NCBI GenBank assembly: GCA_036874045.1
Contig: CM072336.1
Location: 22,643,501 to 22,707,500 of the forward strand
Direction: 5' to 3'
DNA length: 64,000 bases
Source of the DNA: Cymodocea nodosa
Taxonomy: Eukaryota; Streptophyta; Magnoliopsida; Alismatales; Cymodoceaceae
Shown: piece after piece, positions 25,103-37,200 of the stretch
Layout: each line of letters opens with the position of its first letter
Position numbering within the stretch: the first letter of the stretch is position 1
Notes under the pieces: model-generated
What the model was told of the DNA's origin: nothing
What the model saw: the letters and a program-made list of their open reading frames with translations, nothing else
Database searches by the model: none
Program-made: the position numbers and the translations under genes

Positions 25103-26276
25103 AGGTCGTCTTCGACGAGGTCGCCACCGACGACAAGTGGGTGGTCGACAAAATTAGGTTTGCAGGTGAACTGCAATATTTATATGAAGCTATTCGTTCC
25201 TTTTCATTTAATATATATAGGTAATGGTTTGAATTATTCTTTATTTTTCTCTTCGTTGGTCTTCGTTAGATCGAAGAGAAGCCAAAGCCAATATTGTTGC
25301 AGTTCTGCCGTTACGTCTCCTCCTCCCTTTTCTGTGGTTCTCCTGCCTCACAAGCTTATCTAAGGAAACCGTCTTGATACTGGTCCATTCATCGTGAATA
25401 ATGATGTATGTTTTCCACCTGTTGTAGGTTTTTTTTCTTCTTCTTCGTCTACTGTTATATAAATATGTTTTCTGGTTAATCATTAATATGTGTGGGTATT
25501 AATCCCATGGTATTGTTGTTGTTGCAGGACGAGATTATACATGATACGACAGGGATTAGATTTATTCACATGGAATATGCGCTTAATGAGAACTCCACCG
25601 GATCCACAGGCATCATTTCAGGAACAAAGCATATACTGAATTGATTCGGTTCACCAGGACAGAGAATAAGATACTGCAAGCTTCAACTGGTGGTTCTTCT
25701 CACAACCATCAATGTCTCTCTCTGTCCTCCTCAAATTAAACACATTCTTCGTAAGGATGGCAACAAATCACGTTGCTTATTGAAATTACCTTTGTTTGAG
25801 GTCATGGAAGTTGCCCCATTTTTGATGCAACGAGATTATTACCACACGACTTCGTTTGAGGTTCACAAAATTAGCAGACCAAAAGGAGCACAACCGGTTT
25901 GTGAAGAACTAGAGGGCTCGGGTATTTCTAAAAGGAAATTGGGTAACCGGAAGGGAAGGGGGGTTATTTAGTGATGATGATGTTGGAAACTCGTAACCTG
26001 GTTTGGTGAAAATACGAGATTTATTCCCCACCGTTTTCGAAAATGATATAAGATGGACCCGACTGTATTTGATTAATCGACCCACAATTAATAAGAGCTT
26101 CCACGACGATTCCAGAGGGGGAAGTTGCGAATGCCGTGGTTGAAGTTAATTGACACTTGGGCGAATGATTCCCCAAATATTCCTCCCAAATTCCAAAACG
26201 ACAGACAGACTTCAATGGGCCAGAACCGATGCAAGGCAGAATCTCAAATAGCACCTTCTCGCCACAACCCGGTTCA

Positions 26277-26284
26277 GAATATGC
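26277..26284 (+). promoter_or_regulatory. P1BS-like PHR1 site upstream of the phosphatase gene
   Basis: GAATATGC matches the palindromic P1BS consensus GNATATNC bound by PHR1-type phosphate-starvation regulators. It lies about 90 bp before the TATA box; the identical octamer recurs at 25573-25580. Phosphate-starvation induction is known for Arabidopsis members of this phosphatase family. The octamer can also arise by chance in AT-rich DNA. Confidence 0.4.
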
Positions 26285-26333
26285 CTTAGATATTCGCCAC
26301 CCGCCTTTCTTTGAACCAGAGTCAGTTTCTTTG

Positions 26334-26374
26334 TCCTCCTCCTCCTCCTCCTCCTCCTCCTCCTCCTATATATA
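26334..26374 (+). promoter_or_regulatory. (TCC)11 repeat and TATA box of the phosphatase gene
   Basis: A pyrimidine microsatellite of eleven TCC units (26334-26367) is followed at once by tatatata-type sequence (26367-26374). It lies 125-170 bp before the start codon, a normal spacing for a plant core promoter with a short leader. Confidence 0.5.
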
Positions 26375-26500
26375 ATGGCATGCATGTTCTTGTTCTGTTC
26401 GTCGAAGAATATCACACACATTGCCCACATCATTACCTCTTCTTCTGTTTCATTGGCATTGCTTCCTGTAGTCAAGAGTCCTTGGATTCTGTGGCAAGAG

Positions 26501-27683
26501 ATGGCCGGAATTGTTGTTGTGTTCGACTTCGACAAGACCATCATCGACTGCGACAGCGACAATTGGCTGCTAGATGGCTTCGGCGCTTCTGACCGGTTTG
26601 AAGAGCTCCTCCTCTCCACCCCGTGGAATTCTGCCATGGTTTGTCTCAATCATGTTCATTCATTCATTCACTCACTTTCCTTGTGCTTTGGATTATGCTG
26701 TTGAAGTGGTGGCGGCTTTGGTTGACGTTTCATCAAATTCTTTCTTCCTTCTTGAGTTTTTTGTAGAGGGGGCTGATGGTTGTGGTTTTTGTTTGTTTGC
26801 AGGACATGATGATGACGGAGATTCACACCAAAGGAGTTTCTGTTGAAGAAATGGCGGACCGCCTCAGAGAAGCTCCTCTGGATCCTCACATTTCGTCAGC
26901 CATCAAAACAGCTTATTCTCTTGGGTACGTCCTCCTCCTCCATGCCACATTCTGTATTTTTAAGCTATCATCTTTTACCCAAGAGGGGTGGAAGTAACAA
27001 GAACATTTTCTGTTGGTGCTGATGTTTCCTTCTCTCCGTCAGGTGCGAGCTGAGGATAGTGAGCGACGCAAACACCTTCTACATTGGGACCATCCTTGAA
27101 CACCATGGTCTCACAGGTTATTTCTCGGAGGTGAACACAAACCCGGGCTTTGTCGACCAGGAAGGGAAGATTAGGATCCTCCCCTACCATGACTTCCACA
27201 CCTCGTCTCATGGGTGCCCTGACTGCCCTCCGAACATGTGCAAGGTTCCTCTCATTTCTGTAAGATTAGATGTTTTTGATTCTCTCTAAGTTCAATGTTG
27301 ATGACATTCGAGTTTCCCACATGCAGAGTGTGATTCTCAAGAGAATTAAAGAAGAGGTAGCCACGGAAAATAAGCAAATCATATACCTTGGGGATGGGAA
27401 GGGAGACTACTGCCCAGTGCTGAATCTGACAGAGAGGGACTTTGCGATGCCGAGGAGGAACTACCCCATCTGGGACCTCATCTGCAGCAACCCAATGCTC
27501 CTCAGGGCCGAAGTCCACGAGTGGTCTGACGGGGAGGAGCAGGAGCTTGTCCTCCTCGGTCTCATTTACCAACTGCTTTCAGCTGAAGCCATTGCAGATT
27601 CCATAGCGGTGGACTGCAAGCTCTTGAAGGGCACAATGGAAAGCCATCAAGGCCTTCCAAAAGTCCTGCCCGTTCCCAACTGA
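26501..27683 (+). CDS. HAD-superfamily phosphatase, plant PPi/thiamine-phosphate phosphatase family (PHOSPHO-type)
   Basis: Four exons: 26501-26638, 26803-26924, 27043-27244, 27327-27683; 819 bp, 272 aa. HAD motif I is VVVFDFDKTIIDCDSD near the N-terminus (nucleophile and acid/base Asp in DFDKT). Motif II is IVSDAN, a conserved HDF..SSHGC..CPPNMCK segment follows, and motif IV is IYLGDGKGDYCP. No signal peptide, so probably cytosolic. Relatives (PHOSPHO1, Arabidopsis PPsPase1/PEPC1, tomato PS2, At4g29530) hydrolyse small phosphate esters such as PPi, phosphoethanolamine/phosphocholine or thiamine monophosphate; the exact substrate cannot be read from sequence. An in-frame upstream ATG at 26375 would add 42 residues, but the family starts right before the DFDKT motif. 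Convergent with the prolidase gene, 595 bp between stops. Confidence 0.95.
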
Positions 27684-28278
27684 TTGGAGTATTGCTTTCA
27701 ACGTCAACTGACATCTCTGTTTCCATAAAACACTAGTCAGAGATGGATTGTCTAGTGTAATAGGTTTTTTTCGAGCTTTGTCTAGTACAAGTAGGATTCA
27801 CCGTCTAATTGATACAAGTGAGGTTTCTTTTTTTTGTGTGTGATTTTGGATACCAAAAAGGAATCCCAAGAGGAGTAATACCCATATGCTTCTTACCTGC
27901 ACCTGGGAAAAACCAAGAGGCAAATATACTGTACAACTTATTCTGGAGAAAACAAAGACGCAATATATGTAACTTGAAATACCATGAAACAGAAGGTTTC
28001 CCATCATCACAATCTTACCAAGAATGCCGCCCTGTCAAGGAATAAATTTTCAGCACAACGAAAAGCACCATCTTATCAAGATTTTGGTACCATAGTAATT
28101 GAAATGCAAATAACATAAGTTGTGGCACACTGCATTAGTGCAAGAAGTTATCGTCCTTCATTACTATTTGTTTAATAACCTAGACCTTATTTAAGAAATA
28201 TTCGCAAGAGACATCATCACTCAGTTACGCATCACTAGCTTCTTTCCCCAGAGGTTTGCCACTCTCGTTTATCATTCA

Positions 28279-31200
28279 TCAGCTGATTGGCCATGGTGAA
28301 CCTGCCATCACAGCTTCGATTTCCGAAGTTTCTCGTGGACAGTTTGTGAGGTTCTTGCAACCGTCACTTGTAACATACTGAAAATTGAAATGGAAAGAAG
28401 AAATAGTCAGCAATGAACACATAATGTCAAATGAAAGTTTTCATTGGAAAAGTAGCAATGCAAACTACCACTCACACAAAGTAATTTAAATAATTTCAAG
28501 ATATTTGACTTTTCTCTCTCTTAAAGTCTGATGTAGAGATCATTATAGATCGAGAAAATGGCTTCATGTCACTCTCAGGATAAAAAATAAATAGGCAAAC
28601 CCAACATTAAAATCCTAGCAAGCATGTGAAAGTTGCAGCATAAAACATTAACTGCTTCTCAAATATAAAGTATATTGATTCATTTGAAATAAGAAAACTA
28701 ACTAGAATTCATTTAAAATTAACTAACATTCACACATACGGACAGCACTTGGTATTTAGCATTGCCACAAATCTAACTAAACGAGGAATGCGTGCATATT
28801 TAAATGTGCACAAGCATTCGTACATGCATGAAGATTATTCTTTACATATGATATAAATCCTAGGAGATTGAAGAAAACAACATGCACAGCTCCTAGGAGA
28901 TGGAAAAATCAAGCACAACAATCTTGCTAGACTTACATTTCCTAATCAAATCTTTGAAATATGAAATGAAACTTGCATTTTCCTAAATGTTGCAGGTAGT
29001 TTACAGCCCTGACCAATTCCAACTTTTGCAAGTAAACTACTACTTTTAAATCACTTTATGTTTATGGAAGAGCATACCACATCACTTTCAATTCGAACTC
29101 CACCAAAGTTCTTGAACCTCTCAATTTCTTCACGGTTGAAGAATTTTGATGTACTTGAACCTTCCATGGCAGGAGTAAGTAGAGCATTAATGAAGTAGCA
29201 TCCGGGCTCCACTGTCATAACCTACAATAAACATATCTTTGACCTTCAGTGTTCTTTCACTACATTTTCATATAGTTTATGGGCATTAAAGAAAGTTTGT
29301 ATAAGCCACAGGCTAATAAATATCTTTGACCTGCATTGAACAATGCATTAGAATTGTCTATTTAAGAGTCTATCAGGCTAATAATACCATGTTTCACAAA
29401 CTTTGACTACTTTTTGTGCAATTTCAGACAATGCTGCAGGTATGAGGCCTCAATCTCAAAAGCTTCAGATTCTTTTTAGGATTTTTTTTGAAAATGTGAA
29501 TGCAATCAAAAGCTACTTAATAGTGACAATACTGAGTAACAATGACTTGCTGCTTTGTAGGTCAAAATCCAACGGTTACACAAGGAACGAAGTGTATGCA
29601 TTCCCACAGTAATCAGCACTCACCATTCCCTCTTGTAGTTCTCTACACATACGCAAAGAGCGTAAACCAGGCTCCTTTGATCTTTCCACCCCCTGAAACA
29701 TGTTAAAAAGAAATTTATACAAAGTTGCAAAGGTAAACAATATCTGAGCTATCATGAATTGCACAAACATAAGAAGATATCCTACTGATATCTCTTGTAA
29801 AAAGAAGGCACTTGCATAAGATAAGGATGGAAAAAAGACTTAGAAATCAGAGAAAATTAAGCACAAAATCAACAAACCTTTGGGCAACCCCCAGTATCAT
29901 GGATGTCAATTCCAAGGAAGTGACCAAGACCATGAGGCATGAAAACAGCACCCAATCTCTTCGTCATCATCTCATCAACATCACTGGAATAAGTCAAAAA
30001 TAAACCTTAGCAACAAACACTTTGTAATTATGAAACAAAAATATTAACAAGTCAAATCCACCGACACCTACCCCATGATGATTTTCCCAGCCTTCAGTGA
30101 CTCCAGAATAGTTCTCTCTGCCAGTCTGGAGCCAAACCCATTATCAATACTAAAAATAATGGTAAAAACAACAAAAAATCTCAAGGTAGAGTTATGCAGG
30201 GCATGTCCAATAATTCCTAGCTTGTGAATAAATGTTTGTCATCAATTGGAATTATGCTGCAAATTTTCTGGGTTTAGTAGTTCTAGAAGATATAGTATAT
30301 ATTTGTATTATAATATGCAGGGCTTTTCCCTGTTTACTACATTTTTTGCATTTTTTTTTTGAGGGAACCAACAAAGTTCTTAAATTACCTAAGCACAAAA
30401 TTTTGTAGAACACCCGCTTAACTATGATAAACTTGTTTTTTTCACAGAAAAAGTGCTAGAAAAAATATTTAGAGGCATGTCTATCTAAAGAACTAATCCC
30501 AAACCCAAATAAAAGAGAAGGGTTAGTATTAGGTAGATAACTAGCTTCATGAACATAAATTTTAAAAATAATTCATTGAGATGCAATCCTCTTAACGACA
30601 CATTACACTAGACCTCAAATGCTGTGAAAAGAAAATAAAAGGAAATCATTGTAGATCTCAAGTGTAATGTTCTTAAGATAGGGCTCTATATAAACACTTG
30701 AATGTAGATGGAAGTAAACAAAGGTTTTTGTACTTTGAAGGATGTAGGAGAAATTAGTTCAAAACACCCAAATTATACTAGCAACTTAGAATATAGGAAC
30801 AATGACCGGTAAGAGTATGGAATTAGCATAATGGGTGGGAGAAATATCTAGGTTAATATAGATTCATGTAATCTATCCCACATAATAAGATTATGGCATA
30901 AGTGGTTGTTGTATGTCTATATAAACTTCAAAATGCTGCCATTACTTGTGCATGTCTATCCAGTTTACTCCAGGTTGCATTCTTGATATGACAGCATTGT
31001 GAGATTCAAGGACTGCCTGCATGTCAAGGAATCAAATAATTCAGCTACAGCTGAAAACGAGAACCTTGTTTTAGATCACAAATTGAACAACAAATAATGC
31101 TCCTGGTTAGATACTAAATAGATTCCATCAGAATAATCAAAATTACAATAAGTTTAAAGTCAAAAACTCACATTGTAAATTAGACGTTGATCATTTGTAA

Positions 31201-34200
31201 ATTTTCCAGAAACCTGTGACAATAATAGGATGAGAATAAACCAGAAAGAAAGTAAAATACCACAGAAAGACAACAAGAACAAAAGCCACAACCAATGTCT
31301 TCACACTAAAATGTTCAGTTAGCAATTTGGCATACCCAAAGTGGTTGACACAATGAAAATAATAAACAAATATTATTCCCAAATATCCCACTTGGACAAA
31401 GTGTTAATTGCACCACTATTTGTTCTTTCAATAAAAAATAAATGCATTCGCTCTATAGCATATCTGTTACAGGATCAATCCAGGTTGCCACTTGTTTACT
31501 TAAAAAAATGCAGTTACATGAATAGATAATATCTCCTCAATACTTGGTAACTTCAACTTTATAGATTGATAACAAATCCTTTTTTCAGAATACATCATTT
31601 ATATCAAGTTTTTAAAAAAACTCATCCATTGACATAAATCATTGATGGGTGAAAATTGAATTATTTAGATCCGGGAGGAATGACAAGGTGAACTGCTAGT
31701 TTTCATATATCCTAGTTACTGTAGATGTGTTTGCCCAATTGGCGTCTAAAAAGATAAATGCTAGATATACTGGGCCCTTAGATATTTATGTGATGTTTGG
31801 TCATTGGAGATCTCTAGAGTCCATTTTATCAAATGTCAAAGAGATTGCAATATGAACAAGCACATATCATTTACTTATTACCAAGGATGAATATATGATA
31901 GTGGTAGGAAATTCTTTGGCTTTGACTCGGGGCATTCAAGAGGAACAGGCTGTTTGAGTTCAATACCATCAAGAATTCCTAACTATTGAATGGGAATAGA
32001 TTTAACTTTGAAGCACTTTTCTGTTCCAATAATTTTCTAGTGGAACCTCCTTCACTCATCAAATGATGATTTTAGAATAGTTTTACATTAAAAAGTGACG
32101 AAACTCTCTCTCTCTCTCTCCCTCTCCCCCCCCCTTCACACCCCTCCTACACACACAATATAAAGAAAGACTTGTCCATTTGTAGGTAATTAATTTTTGC
32201 TTAAATGGATGAGTGATAATACTATAAAGAATAAGATAAAAAATAATTTTATTAGAAATAGAGTAGGAGTTGCATCGATTAAAGATAAAATAAGAAAAAA
32301 TCAACTTAAGTAGTTTGGTCATATCTAAAGACCAAGAAATGTACTAGTTATAAGAGAAGAATTAATTAAATACTTCGAAAAAAAGAATTCATATAACCAA
32401 CCCCAAATAGTGAGATTATGGCTTGATTTGTTGTCGCTATATCTACATTTCAATAAATGCAAATCAAGTTTTAATGAGCACAAATATGCAATGACAAGTG
32501 ATTCTGCATTCTCAATCAATAAAGTGCACTGTTAGAACTATTGGACATTAAGCAACCTTAGGTGTGGGTGTTTTTGATATAATAGAACATGATGGAAAGA
32601 TCATTTACACTAAAACACAAAATAATTGTATGAATGGGAATACTATAAGATTCCATTAGTTATGTACCGATGCTCCAACAAAAATATTAGTATGCTGTGA
32701 AAAAATAAGAGATAGGTGGAAGTGGATTGCTTTTATTAGTAAACATAAGACCTCTATATGTAGAGACTATATAGAAGAGACAAATACAAAGGTAATTTAC
32801 GACTAACACACACATAACACTTAACCCTAATATATTAATATACTCTAACATTTTCCTTCTATTGCTGCTAGACCATTTAACACTTGTCTATTGCTGCTAG
32901 AACATTTACATTGCAACAAACTCAATAACTTAACAAGCTTAAAAATAACAAGAAATAACAAAGATATAAAAAAATATAAAAAACCAATTACTATAGCATT
33001 AATAGCAGCAATAGACAATAGTAGTTGTTGTAGCAAAAGTAAATGGTAGTAATAGTTGCTATTGTAAAAGTAGTTATAAAAGGTAGTAATATCTGTAGCA
33101 AAAGTAATAGCGATAAGAATAATTTGAGATAAGTTTAGAAGAACTATATCTCAAACAATAGTATAGTAATCATCAAATGATAAAATCCAGGGTAATAAAA
33201 TAAATAGATAAATATGATTTATCCTCAAAAAATAGGTAGATAGATAATAGATGTGATCTACACTTAGAATTTTTTGTAATTTTTTCTTTTTCTATATAAA
33301 CTTCCATCATTTTTTACTTTTTCATGCAAATTTTTCTCCTTTCATTTTTTTTTCTTTTCTCTCTCCCCTTTCTCTTTCTCTTTCTCTCTCTTTTTTTTCT
33401 CTTCATGTGCTCAACAAACTTCTTTCCCTTATTCTTATTCTTCTTCTATAACTCATCTTGGGAAAGATTTGAGTTTCGAGGTACAAATCCTCACCTCCAA
33501 GGTCATTCCAAGCAAAAATTCACACCAAAACATACATGCCATTACAACATTCAATATATTTACATACAAATATTAACATTAAAGCTACAAAGCTCCTAAA
33601 TAGATCTCCAATAGCTTAAATCAATCCTGTCCCAATAGTAGTTTCCGTTGCTGACCATTGAACTCATTACAACCCTACATGGATTCACCAACATAAGCCA
33701 CAACTGAAGTTGCACCATTAAAATTTGATTGTTATATATACAATGATAGTGGCACACGAAGTTGTGCTTATTAATGTGCTTTAAAATTGGGATTACAGTT
33801 TTACATTAAATTAAAGGATCTAGTTGATGTTGATTGTTGATTACCATATTGTGTCATATAATAATCACTACAACAATGATCTAATTTAGGGTGAACAACA
33901 TGAATCTTTTTACTCCAATTATCTCCATCCATCACTATTATGTGATTTCAAATCCTTTTCACTATTTTTGAAAACTTTATTTTTGATATTTCTCTATTCC
34001 CTTTGGTATCACTCAAATTTTCTGATTCTCCATTGCTGAGGTTCTCTTCAAATACAACCAAACGCACCATACAATTTAAAATAATTCTATGATTATATCA
34101 TCGATTGGCTGAACTCCCACTCCAAATGATTCATTTCTTGATTTATCTCTTAAAGTATTACCACCACTAATAAGTAGTGTAGGAATCTTCCTGGATGACC

Positions 34201-37200
34201 TTAGCGCAAACACTATATTCCCATGCAGGAGAATTGATCACTTCCCAACAATCTCAAACTAATAGAAATGATTAAAAAAATGGAAAATTTATGAAACCAT
34301 GTTTAGATTGTGGACTTGGAAGTCAAAAAATATATAAAACAATGTTGTGAAAGACTCACAGGGAATGAACATGTTATGTCAGAACCATAAAAATGATATT
34401 CTGCACCCATATCAAATAATGCCATGTCTCCATGCTTTATTTCCTGCAAAATTAAAAAAGTGAACTTAGTATCTATACATTCTTTCTTAATTTTTCTTAG
34501 TTTGTTAAGAAACCAAAATGTAATTTGTTCCACTAAAATATATCATACAAAACCAATATGGCAAAGTTATTAAAGAATAGTTAAATTTCCTCTGAAGAAT
34601 GGAATACTGGAGCAACTTGCTGCATGAATTTTTAGTACATGAATATGTTGCTGGTGGAAGATGGCTTTAGCTGGACTGGGTCATTTTCAGGAGTTTTTAC
34701 CGTCAAATCAGCATGGAAATAGCCAGGAAAAAGGTAGACAGCACAGGTGGAATAGCGGGTTGTGGAACAATTTCCTCCCATCCAAAATATCATTTTTCCT
34801 ATGGAGATTATTCCACTCTACCCTTCTGATGGAGACCAACGCTCAAAAGAAGGGTTTCCACCTAGCATCTAAATGCAAGTGTCGTAGGCACTATCGTCAA
34901 GAAGACACAGGCCACCATCATTGTTTTGCAGGGGACCAGGCTATCCTATCCAGAATCTGAATCAACCAGTAAATTGGGATGCAACCTTCAAAACCAAACA
35001 GATTGGGAACTCTATGTTCATACCACCTTGTTCAGGAAAAGCAAGTCCCTCCTCCTCACTGCTTAAAAATTTATTGTTGTTAACTTGTTATGGGAATGCT
35101 GGAAGGAACAATGTGCCCTCCACTATGACAATCAAAAAGGATCCTTTGCTAGCATAACAGCTATAGTGGAAGCCTCCCTAGACTATTCCTCTAAAACTTG
35201 CGATTGGAGGAGACACAGATCTACAGATCTACAGAACTCAGCTTCAAATTGGGGGAGGCAGGCAGGATCCGCACTACCTGGGCTGCCTGGACTAAACCAG
35301 CTCAGCAACGAACTAAACTGAATACAGATGGGGCTATTAGCATGGATGGATTGGCTGCTGGTGCAGGTGTCATCCAGAATGCCAATGGCAATATACTAGC
35401 TGCCTTCTCTGAACCTTATGACCAAACAAGTGTCTTAATGGCTGAGCTTAAAGCATTACAACAAGGTCTGTCAATATGCAGAGATATGGGCATTATTACT
35501 CATCAACTGGAGGTGGAAACTGACTCACTTGACCTCCTAGACTGGCTACAACCAATGCTGAACTCCTTTTATCAAGCCGTGCCCGAGTGGTCAACCTTTC
35601 TACAACACATCAGTCAAATCTGCTCCATGAAACATGTTCCTCGCAAAGCCAACCTGATGGCAGACCTATTAGCTAAGAAGGGTCTCATTGGCAAACAGCT
35701 GGAGTTGTTTTATCAATTCAGAGAGCTTCCAACAAATGTTAAACAGCAATGGCACCTTGACATGTTGGGTATACCCAGCATGAGGGGCCCTCAGCTTTTA
35801 TTTTGCCTCCTATCTTTGTACCTTTTTGTATCTCTCCTTTTTTGGCCCCCCACCCCTTAATTGATTGGAGATTTATAGTAATAATAATTGTTGTTGGTCT
35901 TCATAACTAATCATCATTTTCAATTTTTGATTAAAAATATAAGTTATTGATGAATCTTTTCGTGAAAATGTTATTAATTGGTCGCAAATCATGTAGAAAA
36001 GCAGCACTAAATGTTGACAACCAAGATAAAACATTGTCTACAAAAAATCCTAGATAGTGTTTTTCCTAGATGGCACTGTTGATTAGACTGTGGAAACGTG
36101 ATTAAGGTTTCTCATTAACAAGAATAAGTATTGTGAAAAGATAAAAAATGGGTGGAAGTTGATAAGTCAATAACATAACATAAAGCATCAATATATAGAG
36201 GCCACATAGAAGATGAACAAGACTCTAACAATGTAGGACTAAAACCACTTACAATGCAAATAACCTTAATATATAATATACTCTAACACTCCTCTTCAAG
36301 TTGGAACATCCAATTTGTAAACTCATACATAAGCAAACTAGGACAAAATAAACAAGGAGATACATAATAAATAAGCAGAAATAATATTGTATAAGTAAAA
36401 GAAATGGCCAAACCTTGATTAACCAAATAAAAAAAAACTTGTACACATACAAACATCATCAATCATCCAATAAAGACATAGATTGTTAACTTAAGGCATT
36501 CCACAAACCTTAGTAGACTGTTAATTTGAAGTATCCACAATCCTCAATTCTACTAGTGTATTACTTAGGGTGTTTCACAAAACCTCAAATTAATTGGTTT
36601 AATTAGAGATTGATGATGAAGTATTAAAGACTTTTTTTTGTCCTTTTTGGTCTCCTTTTTTTAACTTTGACAGTTTTTCCCTTCTTTTTCAATTTCTTCC
36701 TCTCTCTCTCTCTACATCCTCTTCTTTTTTTATAAATTTTTTTCTCTCTCCCCCTTTTTTTTCTTTCCTCTACCTTTATTTTCCTTTTTCTTTTTCTCTT
36801 CTTCTCCTTCTCCCCCTTCGTCATTTCATCCACTTGCAACCCTAATGAGTGCAAGCAGCGACAACAACACTTTTGGAACTAAAGGGGCAATGACAACGAG
36901 AAAATAGTGGTGGAGGGGAAGAAGTCACAATCAATGCAAAGACTTTGACTTCCCTCTCCCTTTTAATCATACCTCCTCCAGTCAAACTCATCTTCATTGA
37001 ACCTTAAAGTGGATCGTAGGTATCAAAAGACATGTCACACAACACATGTATGAAAATGTGCACTGGAAAAGCTCAGACAACATGTGCAAAGGTGATGGCA
37101 TGTGCAAATGACACTAAAACACAGCCAGAAGCAGGTGATGTTCTCTCAAGAGGTTGGTAGTAACACCATTGACTGAGAAAGAGAAAAAGAGGGACAAAAT

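Noticed and set aside
24934..25176. Minus-strand ORF with a 16-His run as a metal-binding protein
   Set aside because: The His run is simply the reverse of the (TGG)17 microsatellite; the plus strand reads better outside it.
26375..26500. N-terminal extension of the phosphatase from an upstream in-frame ATG
   Set aside because: It begins almost on the TATA box; the family starts right before the DFDKT motif, so 26501 is preferred.
26212..26649. 145-residue minus ORF with poly-Arg over the phosphatase start
   Set aside because: It is a shadow of the TCC microsatellite and of phosphatase exon 1 on the other strand.
35085..35321. Alternative LINE-region ORF
   Set aside because: Frame overlaps the RNase H ORF and probably only continues the zf-RVT remnant after a frameshift; not a separate gene.
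36624..36854. Lys/Arg-rich 76-residue minus ORF
   Set aside because: It is the translation of a polypyrimidine tract inside the small LTR element.
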